Shown here piece by piece: positions 23,740 to 35,745 of a DNA stretch of 64,000 nucleotides; position 1 is the stretch's first letter, and each line of letters starts with the position of its first letter. This DNA is from Trema orientale (taxonomy: Eukaryota; Streptophyta; Magnoliopsida; Rosales; Cannabaceae). A program made the translations under genes and the position numbers. The stretch covers positions 651,112-715,111 of the forward strand of contig JXTC01000095.1 in NCBI GenBank assembly GCA_002914845.1, read 5' to 3'. The notes under the pieces were generated by a model, which did not search any database, was not told the origin of the DNA, and worked only from the letters and a program-made list of their open reading frames with translations.

Positions 23740-25020
23740 TATTAGTTCGAAGACCAATGATTAAGATATTTATCTAGTAGACAGTGCGACAACATATATA
23801 ATCCTTAAAGATAAGAAGTATTTTATAAAATTATCATTATTGAAGGTAAATATGAATACAATTTCAAGTACCACAAAAATAATTGAAGGCTCTAGAAGAT
23901 CTATAATAATACTACCAAGGAGAACAAAATTAATTATAAATGACACTTTATTCTATAGTAATTCCAGAAGAAATTTACTATGTTTCAAAGATATACGTTG
24001 CAATGGATATCATATTGAGACCATAAATAAAAATAATATGTGTCTCTACATTACTTCTATTATCTCAAGCCATAAGCAAATACTAGAAAAGCAATGTGTC
24101 TTTTCCTCTGGGTTGTATTATATATTTTTAAGTACAATTGAATCACACAATGTGATGACCAAAAAGGATTTTGATCCTCAATTTTTCTCTCTTTGGCATG
24201 ACCTTCTAGGTCATCCTGGGTCAATCATAATACGAAGAATTATTAAAAACTCACATGGACATCCATTAAAGAACGAGAAGATTCTTTTATCTGATGAATT
24301 TTTCTATTCAGCTTGTTCTCAAGGCAAATTAATTATTAGGCCATCTCCAATGAAAGTTGCAGTTGAGTTCCTAGCATTTCTAGAAAGAATTCAAGGAGAT
24401 ATATGTGGGCCTATTCATCTAACATGTGGACCATTTAGATACTTTATGGTTTTGATAGATATTTCAACATATTGGTCACATGTTTGCTTGTTATCTACTC
24501 GCAATATTGCATTTGCGAGATTTCTTGCTCAATTAATTTGTTTAAAAGTATAGTTTCCAGACTATACAATAAAGACTATTCGTCTTGATAATACTGGTAA
24601 GTTTACATCTCAAGATTTTAATTATTATTGTACGTCAACTAGAATTAAGGTTGAGTACCATGTTACCCACACACATACATAGAATGGTTTTGCTAAAGCA
24701 TTTATTGAACGTATTCAAATAATTGCTAGACCATTATTGATGAGAACAAAGTTATATGTTTCTGCTTGGGGGGCATGTTGTATTGCATACTGCTGCATTA
24801 TTCATATTAGACCCACAAGCTATCAAAAATACTCCCCACTACAACTTACTTTTGGTCAAGAACTAAACATTTCCTATCTACGAGTTTTTGATTGTGCAAT
24901 ATATGTACCAATCGCTCTACCACAACACACCAAGATGAGTTCTCAAAGAAGGTTGGGAATTTATGCTAGTTTTGAGTCTCATTCTATCATCAAATATCTT
25001 GAACCCTTGATAGATTGATA
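23740..25020 (+). pseudogene. Copia protease and integrase remnant
   Basis: The protease active-site region reads LVDSATT (about 23776-23795), where DSGAT is usual. A 237-codon open stretch (23840-24553) covers the rest of the protease, the GAG-pre-integrase region (FSLWHDLLGHPG) and the integrase start (RIQGDICGPIH). A stop at 24551-24553 and further frameshifts interrupt the integrase core. A later open stretch (24737-25018) covers its C-terminal part (LRVFDCAIYVPI). Confidence 0.85.
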
Positions 25021-25639
25021 TTTTTACAGCATGGTTTGCCGATTATATTAATTTGATTAAATCAAATTTTCACCATTAGGGGGAAAAATATAACAGCTAG
25101 AAAAATAACTTGAAATTTCATAGAATGCATTATCATTATCTTATTTTGATCCTCGTACTAGACAATGTGAATTAGAAGTTTAGAAAATTATATATTTGTA
25201 AAATATTGTAAATCAATTACCTGATGCATTCACCGATACAAAGAGAGTGACTAAATCACATAGTTGTAAATACTCTAGCTAAGATTGATATTCCTATAGG
25301 ACAATCTTTGAGCATAACAACAAGTAAGTCTAAGGTACACATGAAGCATGATAAATTAATTGGCTCTAAAGATAAAATTCCTAGAAAAAAAAGGGGATAT
25401 ATTATGAGAATTGGCCATCCTGAAGATGACAGTATTTCTGAAGAGATAAATGTATTGCCAAAATATGCAGTTTATATAACTAAACAAATAACTCTAGAAG
25501 AGATTTAGGTACCTGATAATATTAAAAAGAAGGAGATCTCAATAAATTATGTCAACTCAAGAAAGGAATGGAATCACGATAAAAATATTGTCGACAATAT
25601 ATTTGCATATGTAGTAGCTACTGATATAACAAATGAAAG

Positions 25640-26660
25640 TGAGGATCTTGAACCGAAATCAATCGAAGAATATCGACGTAGAAATGATTGGCCAAAATGG
25701 AAAGATGCATTCCAGGAAGAACTAAAATCTCTTGAGAAAAGGGAAATATTTTGACATGTTGTCCAAACACCTAAATGTGTAAATTCAGTAGGGTACAAAT
25801 GGGTCTTTGTACAAAAACGTAATGAGGAAAATAAGATCCTGGGATACAAAGTACGACTTGGGGCACAAGATTTCTCACAAAGACCAGGAATAGATTATGA
25901 GAAGACATATTCTTTTATGGTGGATGCGATAACATTACGACTCTTAATTAGTACAGCAGTTTCTGAAGGAATTAAAATGTGTTTGATGGATGTTGTAATA
26001 GTATATTTATATAGGTCACTTGATAGTGATGTTTATATGAAAATTCCTAACGGATTTAAAGTACCTAAAGTATTTAATACAATACCGCGGGAAATATGTT
26101 CAATAAAATTACAAAGATCTTCATATAGATTAAAGCAATCGAGACACATATGGTACAATCGTCTTAGTGAATATCTTTTGAATAAAGGATATGTGAATAA
26201 TACTATTTGGCCATATGTCTTTATTAAGAGCTCAGAAATTGGATTTGCTCTCATTATAGTATATGTTGATGATTTGAATATCATCGGGATTCCTAAAGAG
26301 ATTAATGAGACAATAGAGTATTTAAATAAAGAATTCGAAATAAAAGATTTCGGAAAAATAAAATTTTGTCTTGGCCTCTAGATCGAGCATTTACCAAATG
26401 GTATACTTGTATATCAGTCGACTTACACAGAAAAGGTCCTCAAAAGATTTTATATAGACAAAGCTCACCCATTGAGTACCCCAATGGTTTTCAGAATGCT
26501 TGATGTAAATAAGGATCCTTTTTGTCCTCGAGAAGATAACGAAGAAATTCTTAGTCCTGAAGTACCATATCTGATTGCAATTGGAGTTCTTATGTATCTT
26601 ACTAATTATACTCGATCTGATATATCTTTTTCTATTAATTTACTAGTAAGATATAGTTCC
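25640..26660 (+). pseudogene. Copia reverse transcriptase remnant
   Basis: Recognisable from WPKWKDAFQEELKSLEK through GYKWVFVQKR, to the catalytic YVDDLNIIG at 26262-26288 inside a 154-codon open stretch (25917-26381). A TGA at about 25752, a TAG at 26379 and other stops break the frame. The reaction is RNA-templated DNA synthesis. The catalytic Asp pair remains, but the protein cannot be made whole. Confidence 0.9.
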
Positions 26661-27246
26661 GCTCCAACTTAAAGACACTAGAAAGGAGTTAAACAAATAT
26701 TTCGTTATCTCTGTAGAACGACTGATATGAGTTTATTTTATTCTAATAAATTTATATCACAATTAACTGGTTTTGCAGATGCATGATACTTGTCTGACCC
26801 ATTTAAAGCTCGATCCCAAACAGGTTATCTATTATTTACTTGTGGTGACACAGTAATATCCTAGCATTCTACGAAACAAACTATCACCGCTACATCCTCG
26901 AATCATTCTGAAATAATTGCACTTCATGAGGCAAGCCGAGAATATGTATAATTGAGATCCATGATTCAACATATTTAAGAACCATGTAAATTAACTTCTA
27001 TCAGATCGATTCCAATTGTGATACACGAGGATAATGCTGCATGCATTGCTCAATTTAGAGGAGGCTATATCAAAGGCGATAGAATTAAGCATATATCGCC
27101 CAAATTATTTTTCACACATGAACTTCAAAAGAAAGGTGATATAGATATTCAACAAATTCGCTTTAGTGACAACTTGGCAGATCTATTCACCAAATCACTC
27201 CCTAACGAAATATTCGAGAAATTGGTGCACAAAATTGGAATGTGCT
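26660..27246 (+). pseudogene. Copia RNase H remnant
   Basis: Matches the Copia RNase H ending: STKQTITATSS, HEDNAACIAQ, RIKHISPKLFFTHELQ and DNLADLFTKSLP, the last part open over 27018-27248. Several in-frame stops lie upstream (for example at about 26787 and 26862). Confidence 0.9.
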
Positions 27247-27505
27247 GACTCAAAGATCTTCAGTAAACTTTCAAGTGAATTAGTTATGAGGGAGAGAAAG
27301 TTATGCGTGTACTATTTTTTCCTTAGTCAAGGTTTTGTCCCACTGGGTTTTCCTGGCAAGGTTTTTAATGAGATCCTCTTCAAAGCTTAACAAAAACAAG
27401 AATTGTGTACTCTTTTTTCTTAACTTGGATTTTTCTCCCACAAGGGTTTTTTTTTTCCACTAAGGTTTTAGCGAAGCACTTTCTTGTATAATGGACATCT
27501 AAGGG

Positions 27506-27855
27506 TGTTATGAAATATTTATTATTTATATGTCCATTAAATCATTTCAATAATTGTTTCTTTTACATAATGGAGTGATTTGTAAACTATCAAAAGTTAG
27601 GTAAATACTTTCAATTAGTATGGTAGGTATACTTGGATGGAGGCCATATATGTTGCAATTAATTGTATAGCTAAGACTGATTGTATTGGCCTATAAATAG
27701 GCTTCTCAATTTCACTTGAAATAGATAAACAAAGAAGAGAAATAAGAGAAAAGTGAAAGAGAGAAGAGAAGAAATTTTATCACATCAATTTCTTTGAGTT
27801 TAGGATTAGCATTCTTAAGCTTTTATATTACATACTCTTAATATTATTTACAATA
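27506..27855 (+). repeat. 3' LTR of the Copia element
   Basis: 350 bp starting TGTTATGAAATA, preceded by a short purine tract (AAGGG) at the polypurine-tract position, and followed directly by the TSD ATTAC. It differs from the 5' copy at roughly 35 positions by eye. Confidence 0.9.
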
Positions 27856-27860
27856 ATTAC

Positions 27861-28281
27861 TATGTGTCAAAATGTTGATGGTATTTTTGTTGGCAAGATT
27901 TTATTGTATTTATTTATTTAAGATAAGAGTTGTCTGGGTAACCATAGCCCAAGGCATGTTTTTTTAGGGGGGAAAAAAGTCAATTAGAAGTTTGACCATA
28001 TAATCATCAACAGTTTTTACTGATTTTTTAATATTTTACAACATAACTTAGCCCACAAATGCTACTCACCTTAATTTCCTTTCCAGAATGCCCTTCCAAA
28101 ATTAGAGACATAACTTTGTTCAAAAAATAATCAGAGATATGACCCACACCCACTAAAAAAATAAAAAAAATAAACAATAAAAAAGTAAAATCAGATATTT
28201 GATCGATTGGTTATATTCAAATGGGCCAAACCCAGCCATATGAAGCCCATCACGAATAACCCACCACTTACAACCCACGTG
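27861..28281. other. Distal upstream region of plus-strand HSP70
   Basis: AT-rich with no gene. A CACGTG core (ACCCACGTGTG at about 28275-28284) near the end is a G-box-like site, a binding motif of plant bZIP and bHLH factors. Confidence 0.4.
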
Positions 28282-28306
28282 TGAAGCTTTCCGGCCTTTC
28301 TAGACA
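28282..28306 (+). promoter_or_regulatory. Heat shock element-like array
   Basis: Five-base modules read tGAAg-cTTTc-cggcc-tTTCt-aGAca: two good and two near matches to alternating nGAAn/nTTCn. A second near match (aGAAg-cCTCt) is at 28353-28362 and a third (GGAATTCTC) at 28442-28450, close to the TATA box. This supports heat inducibility but is not proof. Confidence 0.4.
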
Positions 28307-28471
28307 AAGCTTAGACGCTTTAGAACGTAAAATCCCCCTATACCGAGTCTCCAGAAGCCTCTAGCCGATGGCGGTGGTTGGTCCTTTTTTACTCTCTCTC
28401 TCCATTCCTGATCAATAATACTCTGCTTTCTCCTCATCTCTGGAATTCTCTCCAATATTCTTTAATACCTG

Positions 28472-28478
28472 TATATAA
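28472..28478 (+). promoter_or_regulatory. TATA box of plus-strand HSP70
   Basis: TATATAA about 173 bases before the start codon. It predicts transcription from about 28505 and a CT/A-rich leader of about 145 bases. The open frame at 28378-28638 is promoter and leader, not a gene. Confidence 0.65.
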
Positions 28479-28650
28479 ATGCCTTCCTCCTCCAAACCCG
28501 TCTCAGACTCAGACTCAAACCAAAAACAGAACAAAAAAGAAACACTACACTATTCCAAAACTATCTTTCTCTGTTTTCTCATTAACCCATCTTAGTTTCT
28601 TCATATCTAATCCAAACCCATCTCGCATTTCTTGCTGAAAAGCTCATTCC

Positions 28651-30618
28651 ATGGCTTCCAAAACGGAAGGCAAGGCCATTGGCATAGACCTCGGCACCAC
28701 CTACAGCTGCGTTGGTGTGTGGCAGAACGACCGCGTTGAGATCATAGCCAACGACCAAGGCAATCGAACCACCCCTTCCTATGTGGCCTTCACTGACACC
28801 GAGCGTCTAATCGGCGACGCAGCCAAGAACCAGGTCGCCATGAACCCGCAGAACACCGTGTTTGACGCCAAGAGACTGATCGGTCGACGATTCTCCGACC
28901 CGTCGGTCCAGAGCGACATGCGTCACTGGCCATTTAAGGTCGTCGCGGGCCCGGGAGACAAGCCCATGATTGTCGTTAACTACAAAGGCGAAGAGAAACA
29001 GTTCGCGGCCGAAGAGATTTCGTCTATGGTGCTGGTGAAGATGAAGGAAATCGCGGAAGCTTATCTGGGTCAGACCATAAAGAACGCCGTGATCACTGTT
29101 CCGGCCTATTTCAACGATTCTCAGCGTCAAGCTACCAAGGACGCTGGCGCCATTTCTGGGCTTAACGTCATGAGAATCATCAACGAGCCCACTGCTGCGG
29201 CCATTGCTTATGGGCTCGACAAAAAGGCCTCCCGCTCCGGCGAACAGAACGTCCTGATTTTCGATCTCGGTGGCGGAACGTTCGATGTTTCGCTGCTCAC
29301 GATCGAGGAAGGAATCTTTGAAGTGAAGGCTACTGCGGGAGATACTCATCTCGGGGGTGAAGATTTTGATAACAGGCTTGTGAATCACTTCGTGGCAGAG
29401 TTCAAGAGGAAGCACAAGAAGGACATAAGCGGTAATGCCAGAGCTTTGAGGAGGTTGAGAACGGCTTGCGAGAGGGCGAAGAGGACTCTGTCGTCGACCA
29501 CTCAAACGACAATCGAGATCGACTCGCTTTACGAAGGTATTGATTTCTATTCCACTATTACTAGAGCAAGGTTTGAAGAATTGAACATGGACTTGTTCAG
29601 AAAGTGTATGGAGCCTGTTGAGAAGTGTTTGAGGGACTCCAAGATCGACAAGAGCCATGTTCATGAGGTGGTTCTAGTTGGTGGTTCGACCCGGATTCCG
29701 AAAGTTCAGCAGCTTTTGCAAGATTTCTTCAATGGCAAGGAACTTTGCAAAAGCATAAACCCGGATGAGGCCGTCGCTTATGGGGCTGCCGTACAGGCTG
29801 CGATTCTGAGTGGTGAAGGGAATGAGAGAGTCCAAGACTTGCTTCTTCTTGATGTCACTCCTCTCAGCCTCGGACTCGAAACCGCCGGTGGGGTAATGAC
29901 GGTCTTGATTCCGAGGAACACTACGATCCCAACTAAGAAAGAGCAAGTTTTCTCGACTTACTCTGATAATCAGCCGGGAGTGCTAATTCAGGTGTACGAA
30001 GGTGAGAGGGCCAGAACCAAAGACAACAACCTTCTTGGCAAATTCGAGCTCACGGGAATTCCGCCGGCTCCGAGAGGAGTTCCTCAGATCAACGTCTGCT
30101 TCGACATCGACGCCAATGGTATTCTGAACGTGTCAGCAGAGGATAAAACCGCTGGTGTGAAAAACAAGATTACTATTACAAATGACAAAGGGAGATTGAG
30201 CAAGGAAGAGATTGAGCGAATGGTACAAGAGGCAGAGAAGTACAAGGCTGAAGATGAGGAGGTGAAGAAGAAGGTGGATGCTAAAAACGCTTTAGAGAAC
30301 TACGCCTACAATATGAGGAATACAATCAAGGATGAGAAGATTGCTGGGAAATTGGATCCTGCCGACAGGCAAAAGATCGAAAAGGCGATCGACGAGGCGA
30401 TTGAGTGGCTCGATGGGAACCAATTGGCGGAAGTTGATGAACTTGAGGACAAGTTGAAGGAGTTGGAAGGCTTATGCAATCCCATCATAGCTAAGATGTA
30501 CCAAGGCGGTGGCGGAGATGTGCCGATGGGTGGTGCTGCTGAGATGCCTAGTGGTGGATATGGCAACGCTTCTTCTGGTGGGGCTGGTGCTGGGCCTAAG
30601 ATTGAAGAAGTGGACTAA
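28651..30618 (+). CDS. Cytosolic heat shock protein 70 (HSP70/HSC70), intronless
   Basis: 655 residues, complete, with IDLGTTYS (12-19), [14 protein letters not shown] (203-216), [15 protein letters not shown] (340-354) and a C-terminal IEEVD, which places it in the cytosol/nucleus with TPR co-chaperones. It is colinear and nearly identical in the nucleotide-binding domain to the minus-strand copy. Differences concentrate in the lid and the Gly-rich tail (here [20 protein letters not shown]). The frame is uninterrupted at codon 72, where many plant HSC70 genes have an intron. The start is fixed by the conserved MASKTEG N-terminus and the length. It is transcribed away from the other HSP70, so the two form a head-to-head paralogous pair. 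Confidence 0.97.
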   Translation: MASKTEGKAIGIDLGTTYSCVGVWQNDRVEIIANDQGNRTTPSYVAFTDTERLIGDAAKNQVAMNPQNTVFDAKRLIGRRFSDPSVQSDMRHWPFKVVAGPGDKPMIVVNYKGEEKQFAAEEISSMVLVKMKEIAEAYLGQTIKNAVITVPAYFNDSQRQATKDAGAISGLNVMRIINEPTAAAIAYGLDKKASRSGEQNVLIFDLGGGTFDVSLLTIEEGIFEVKATAGDTHLGGEDFDNRLVNHFVAEFKRKHKKDISGNARALRRLRTACERAKRTLSSTTQTTIEIDSLYEGIDFYSTITRARFEELNMDLFRKCMEPVEKCLRDSKIDKSHVHEVVLVGGSTRIPKVQQLLQDFFNGKELCKSINPDEAVAYGAAVQAAILSGEGNERVQDLLLLDVTPLSLGLETAGGVMTVLIPRNTTIPTKKEQVFSTYSDNQPGVLIQVYEGERARTKDNNLLGKFELTGIPPAPRGVPQINVCFDIDANGILNVSAEDKTAGVKNKITITNDKGRLSKEEIERMVQEAEKYKAEDEEVKKKVDAKNALENYAYNMRNTIKDEKIAGKLDPADRQKIEKAIDEAIEWLDGNQLAEVDELEDKLKELEGLCNPIIAKMYQGGGGDVPMGGAAEMPSGGYGNASSGGAGAGPKIEEVD

Positions 30619-30830
30619 GAATGGGCTGAGGACTTATGAGGTGTGTGTCTTAAAATTTCTGGTGTTTGCTCTGTTGTTGTTGAAGTGATTGTGAGAGTAT
30701 TTTTAGAAGAAATGGGTTTTTAATTACGGGTTCTTTCTGTAATATTTCCAATATTATGTAAGATTTTTCTGGTTTTCTTCTTTTGAATCAATAATATAAT
30801 CATAGGCATTTACAAGTTTTCATCTGGTGC
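30619..30830 (+). other. 3' untranslated region of plus-strand HSP70
   Basis: A T/G-rich tail with an AATAATAT-type candidate polyadenylation signal at about 30788. The exact 3' end is unknown. Confidence 0.4.
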
Positions 30831-32004
30831 TTTTGCCTGATATCTTGTTTAGGTTATCAAATAATGAACCAATTGAAGAATTTTCATAAGGACTATTGTC
30901 CATTTGAATTAACCTTCTTAATTAATTTGAGTTGCTTCGAAGATTAGAAGAAAGATCATATTATACCTTTGAAATGCTATTAAGGGTATAGTCTGCGCCT
31001 GCAGCAGCAGGGAATATAGAATTTTTGTAATCAAACAGTGGATTGGCGTTATGACATGTTTTGGTAATACAGGGACACAACCCCGAATTTTATTTTTGAG
31101 GATTTGGGCAATTACAGCATTAGAAAATGAAATTAACAAAATGATCTTTATCCCTTTTCAATCGATGAAGCAAAATCATCCCACTGGCGAATGCAATCAA
31201 AAGCATCATGCATAGGCAGCGCCAAGTGTCAACTTGTCTTTTATCTTTACAAAGCTTTTCAAGCGTTGCCGCTTTGTTTTAGCAACTCAACTACATTTGT
31301 AGCTGTAATTCCCTCAAAGTTGCGGGAAGTTAAATGAATGCGTATTTCATGTCGTTTTACCTGAAATCAAACGACTATCATCTTAAAAAACGACAGTCGT
31401 TTCAATTGAAGTTAATGTTGTTGGATTGTAAGTAAAAAACATGTCGTGTACTATAAATTAAAAAGTGATTGTCGTAATTGATTAACATGCGTTCTTACAG
31501 ACGGTCGGACGTTTTCCGCTTTGGTCATCTGTGCATGGAGTTCAGCTATTCTAATAATAAAAAAAAAAAAAGGACTAAAATATAAGCAGGGTAAAATTGG
31601 GAAAAAAGGAAAAAGCCAGAAGAAGAGGAATAGAATTTATATAAGTAAAATATTTACAGAGGAAAGTGATTGCGAGGACCAAATAGTCTGTTGAAGGAGA
31701 GTTTTTTGGGTCTCCGTTTTCAGCCACTATGAAGAAACCCAGATCGAATTTTTGCATTTTAATGGCCTCCTGTTATGACTCTGAAGTCTTCAGACACACA
31801 TGGGCCATTAATCTAAATATATTTGTGTATACACTGCACACTGTAATTAGCGCTCAGACATTTATTAAAGACTTTTGCATATATCCATCAGAAATAACAT
31901 TTCACAATATAGATCGCAATATTCTCTAATAAAACCAAACGAAAATAAAAAATGAAAGAAGGAAAAATACATGATTACAGAACAATGAATATAATCATGA
32001 AGAG
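30831..32004. other. Intergenic between HSP70 and the split minus-strand gene
   Basis: No gene seen. AAACGACT and AGTCGTTT (about 31367-31402) form a short inverted repeat. The final part would be the 3' region of the interrupted minus-strand ORF. Confidence 0.4.
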
Positions 32005-32166
32005 TCAGTTGACCGAGCATCTTATAAGGGCTTTGATTAAACAATGATCCAATTCTTTGGGTGTCCTGGCTCCTTGTATGCATCTTGTTGCCCGCAACTC
32101 CAGGCACCTTGCATCCGGAACTAGCCATCTAATTTTGGCACCAGTTTTATCAAGTGAATTACTAGT
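32005..32166 (-). pseudogene. C-terminal half of a small gene split by the Gypsy insertion
   Basis: On the minus strand this continues, across one copy of the CTAGT target duplication, the frame that starts at 47200. It encodes about 53 residues beginning NSLDKTGAKIRW and ending IRCSVN at a TGA (32005-32007). Four cysteines are spaced C-x7-C-x12-C-x7-C. The joined frame would be 111 codons. I do not recognise the family. A small secreted cysteine-containing peptide is a guess from the hydrophobic N-terminus of the other half. Confidence 0.6.
32162..32166. repeat. Target site duplication (left), CTAGT
   Basis: Identical to 47022-47026 on the far side of the Gypsy element. Confidence 0.9.
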
Positions 32167-34015
32167 TGTTTTGGAGTCTTCCCAATTTTTGGAATTAACT
32201 ATAAAACATAAATTAATGCTAGTTAAGCACATAATTATAAGGCCTAAACTAGCTCAAAAAAGAAACGGCATGGAGCTCGACTACTCATCGTTTGGACTCT
32301 CTTCACCTATGTTTGAACTACAAGCTATTTGGCCTTGGACCACATGTCACACAAAGTGGACTATATATCGTCTTAGGACCCCTCTCTTATTGTACAAACT
32401 GCCTAATCCCAAGTGCAAATTACCCCACTCTTCTAAAAAAGTCCGGAACTTTCTTATTTATGTCCAAGAGCTTGCAAGTACATGGCCAACTGCCCATAGA
32501 CTTCTAGAGAATTTTAGAAATGTTTAACTTAAGGATCAAGACTCGGGTTCTCTTGTCCTCTCACTTAAGGCAGCCTATTGCCTATAAATAAAGCCCAGAC
32601 CCTTTATTTGTGGGGGGAGTCAGCGCATATTCAGCTCATTAATACAATTATTTTCTTTATTCTCTTTCCTTCTTGTTCATGTGAAGCTCCTTAGTCTTGT
32701 TTTTCTTCTTTTGTGCTCATCTAAACACCATCATCACTCATCTTTCGTCACACCATCACTTCATCATCATCTCATTGTGGTCAACTCTGGGCCGTTTCAT
32801 CTCATCCACATATCATATATATATATACACATACATAATATCTTCACCAATTCACATCACCATCACTGACATCCTTTTTCTTTATTTCTTGTTTCATTTA
32901 TAAACCTCACCGTCCTTCTAATTCCTCCATTTCGTGCATATATATATATCCTCATCTTTCTACTCCATCAACCCACGACCTCTTTTTAATACTTCTCTTC
33001 ATTTATATATATCCTAGCATTTTCTTAAGTCACGGGTATTCCATATTCATAGGTCCTTGTTTACAACCTTGGCCCATTTTCATTATTTCTAAGTCCATAA
33101 GTCCATTTGTTTATCTCCATATTATTTTCCTTACACACACAAATTTAATCATAGTTATTTTTCTACCCGTGGTTAACTTTTCTCATTATTTATCTTATTT
33201 TCATCACATATTCACACTCTCGTATACATATATATATATTATATGTATCCTTTTATATTCATGCATGTGTAGAGTTTAATCAATAGATCATTAGTATTGT
33301 TATATCTCTAAATATTTATATAGGCCTAGATAATTTTACATATATTTACTCATGAGCCCATTTTTATCTATTTACATAATCCAGGCCCAAATAATTATTT
33401 TGCATCACTTTCTATTTCATAATTAGTTTTATATCATTTTCTTACTAGTCAATTACTTTCACACCATTTTTTATTATCTTGTTGCTTTTACGTTACTTTT
33501 CCTACTAACTTGTGCAACAAGCTTTCTTGCATGCAGCTTCTAATTCTTGCACTTCAGTGATTTGTGGGTCCCGAGCTACTCTCTTCGAACTCTGTGCTTG
33601 ACCTGTGGCACAAATTCGGGATTTTGTGTTCTCTCTCACTTATTTCTGTTATTATTATTATCGTTATTATTATTATCTCTAACCCTTTTATTTTCTATAT
33701 CTAACCTCTAGTTGACATTATGGTCGGTTTATTCGCCTCCGTCAACTAGACCCTTTTATTAGTTCCGCATTATTATATTATTATCGATCCTTAAGCTAGT
33801 TATCCCTGCAACCGCTAACGTGGCAAGAACGCTGTGGGAAGTGTCGTTTTCTATATCGACCGCCTATCAGGACTTCGACACGTAGACAGTGTTGTGATAG
33901 CTTTTACACCTGTACGATTTTTGTAATCTAACCATAATCCCAGTTATTCTCTGCTTTGTTTTAATTAATCACAGGTCTTATTAATTAATCAGAACACAAG
34001 GTCTGATCCCGAATA
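32167..34015 (+). repeat. 5' LTR of the Gypsy element
   Basis: 1,849 bp, starting TGTTTTGGAGTC and ending CCCGAATA (CCCGAACA in the 3' copy). A TATAAATAAA promoter box is at about 32584. The two short overlapping ORFs at 32697-32903 are LTR sequence. Confidence 0.92.
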
Positions 34016-34038
34016 TTAAAAGGCGACTCCACTGGAGA
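34016..34038 (+). other. Probable primer-binding site
   Basis: Directly after the LTR the sequence reads AAAAGGCGACTCCACTGGAG. This resembles the GGCGAC...GGTGG type site complementary to a tRNA-Arg 3' end reported for Ogre-like elements. Some mismatches are present, and the tRNA assignment is tentative. Confidence 0.5.
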
Positions 34039-34120
34039 GTAGCCAAAGGGAAACTGACATTTCTTCGGGATTCCTAAGATCCGCAAGTGCATCTCGTTAC
34101 CTTATCTATTTCATCTACCA

Positions 34121-34405
34121 GTGTACCGTTACTCTGTCCATTTTATTCCTCAAAGTCCAGTGGTGTACCGTTACTCTACCCGTTTTATTCCTCAACATCC
34201 GGTAGTGTACTGTTACTCTACCTTTTCTTATTTCAACACTTGACGGTGTACTATTACTCTGTCTGGTATACTGTTATTTTGTCCATTTCACCTCTCAAAT
34301 ACTCCCTTTCTTATTGTTGAAATTCTATTCCTAAACATTCCCTTGCTTGTTGTTGAAATTCCATTCCTAAACACTCCCTTTCTTGTTGTTGAAATTCTAT
34401 TCCAG
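34121..34405 (+). repeat. Two tandem arrays in the Gypsy leader
   Basis: GTGTACCGTTACTCT recurs at 34121, 34163, 34205 and 34246 (about 42-bp unit), with a shortened fifth copy at 34266. Then TTGTTGAAATTC recurs at 34314, 34350 and 34386 (36-bp unit). Both lie between the primer-binding site and gag. Confidence 0.85.
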
Positions 34406-34443
34406 CAACATTATTATTAAAGTTTCATCTCCCCCTTTTCAAA

Positions 34444-35745
34444 ATGGATAGTCAGCAACAACATCCTCAACCGCAACAACAACAAGAACCCTCCAACATT
34501 GAGTTGGCTAATACAGTAAATAGCCTGGCCAATTCACTTAATGATCTCAGACGATCTCAGGGGGATATACAAGCATCTTATGCTCAAATCCTACAACGAT
34601 TAACTGGAGAGAGAAGATCGAATGAAGTCGGATCTTCTACCCCGACTCTTGACCCAAGTGGCATTCTGCCTGTCACAACAAACCAAAGCTCTACTATACC
34701 CGGAGTTAGTAGAAATACTGCCAATGCTGCCATCACCATACCAAGCGATACTGGCAACAATTCTTCACCGAATTTCATCACCAAGGAGCAATTACAAGAA
34801 ATGTTCAAGCACGAAGCCGAAAGAGCCCACAGAAATGTGGCAGCTACAGAACTCCAACCTCCCTACCCTGCTTGGATTACTTCGAAGCTATATCCAAAGG
34901 ACTATGTTAGCCCTTCATTCAAGAAGTTTAATGGTAAGAGCGGCAATGCTAGGGAATATGTTATCAGCTTCCTTGATGATCTTGGGGTTTACGCCTCTGA
35001 CCATGAGCTCCATTTGAGAGAATTCTCTAAGTCTCTTACCAATAGAGCTTATTCGTGGTTCGTCAACCTAACTACCGGCAGTATTACCACTTAGAAAGAA
35101 TTAGTGACAATTTTCTGCACTAAATTCTTCATGGCGGAACGCAACTTGAAGTTAGCCGACCTCGCTACTTTGAAGCAATGGGAAAATGAGTCTTTTTCTC
35201 ACTTTGTATGGAGATTCAAAGAAATTGCTCTTGATTGTAGAGAGATGGTATCTGAAAGAGGACTCATTCGCATCTGCATCAATGGGTGTTGACCCCGTAC
35301 CGAATTCACATCGAAAATAATGTTATCACTAATTTTGCTGACTTGATGTTCCGAGTCAACAACACCGAAGCCTCTATGTCCCAAATGTATGTGCCAACTC
35401 CTGTCCAAATGATGCCTACACAAGTCACAACTAAAGCTACACCTTACAAGCGAAAAAGGACGGTAGCTATGGTCGACCAACGCTGGCCGCTAAGAAGAGA
35501 CCAGGATATTCCTCTGGCGATCCCGTTTACTAATGAGCAAATCGACGTACTTGTTCAGGCTTGGATAGAGGATGGAGATCTAATCTATCCACCCAACACC
35601 AGGCTGCCAACACCAGAACAGTTAGCAAACTCACAGTTCTGCCTGTTCCATCGCAAAATTGGCCATTCTACTTCTGAGTGTTACAAAGTCAGAAGGCATT
35701 ATCTAATTAAAGATCGAGGAGGTGAAATACTGCATGACAACTAAC
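34444..35745 (+). pseudogene. Gypsy gag remnant
   Basis: An ATG at 34444 begins a Gln-rich N-terminus (MDSQQQHPQPQQQQ). A capsid-like region reads YVSPSFKKFNGKSGNAREYVISFLDDLG (described in two parts: residues at 34905-34990). A TAG at 35092-35094 interrupts it, but the frame continues with FFMAERNLKLADLATLKQ and ESFSHFVWRFKE, the capsid signature. A further stop and frameshift precede an open stretch 35286-35744 that looks like gag C-terminus. The product would be the particle protein. Confidence 0.85.

Larger units (their letters stand above)
21505..27855 (+). mobile_element. Ty1/Copia LTR retrotransposon, decayed but structurally complete
   Basis: 6.35 kb bounded by two LTRs and a 5-bp TSD ATTAC (21500-21504 and 27856-27860). 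The order is LTR, primer-binding region, gag, protease, integrase, reverse transcriptase, RNase H, LTR, the Copia order. By-eye LTR divergence is about 10%, so it is an old insertion. Multiple stops and frameshifts in every domain make it non-autonomous now. It sits in the shared upstream interval of the two HSP70 genes. Confidence 0.93.

Noticed and set aside
28807-29664. 285-codon ORF antisense to the plus-strand HSP70
   Set aside because: Long antisense frames are a known by-product of HSP70 codon usage. The sense frame is conserved along its whole length and no independent signal supports the antisense one. The same applies to antisense frames at 29674-29946, 30306-30566 and 17311-18507.
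31367-31402. AAACGACT/AGTCGTTT inverted repeat as a terminator or miRNA precursor
   Set aside because: Only 8 paired bases with an A/T-rich loop, isolated and short. Expected by chance in this much AT-rich sequence.
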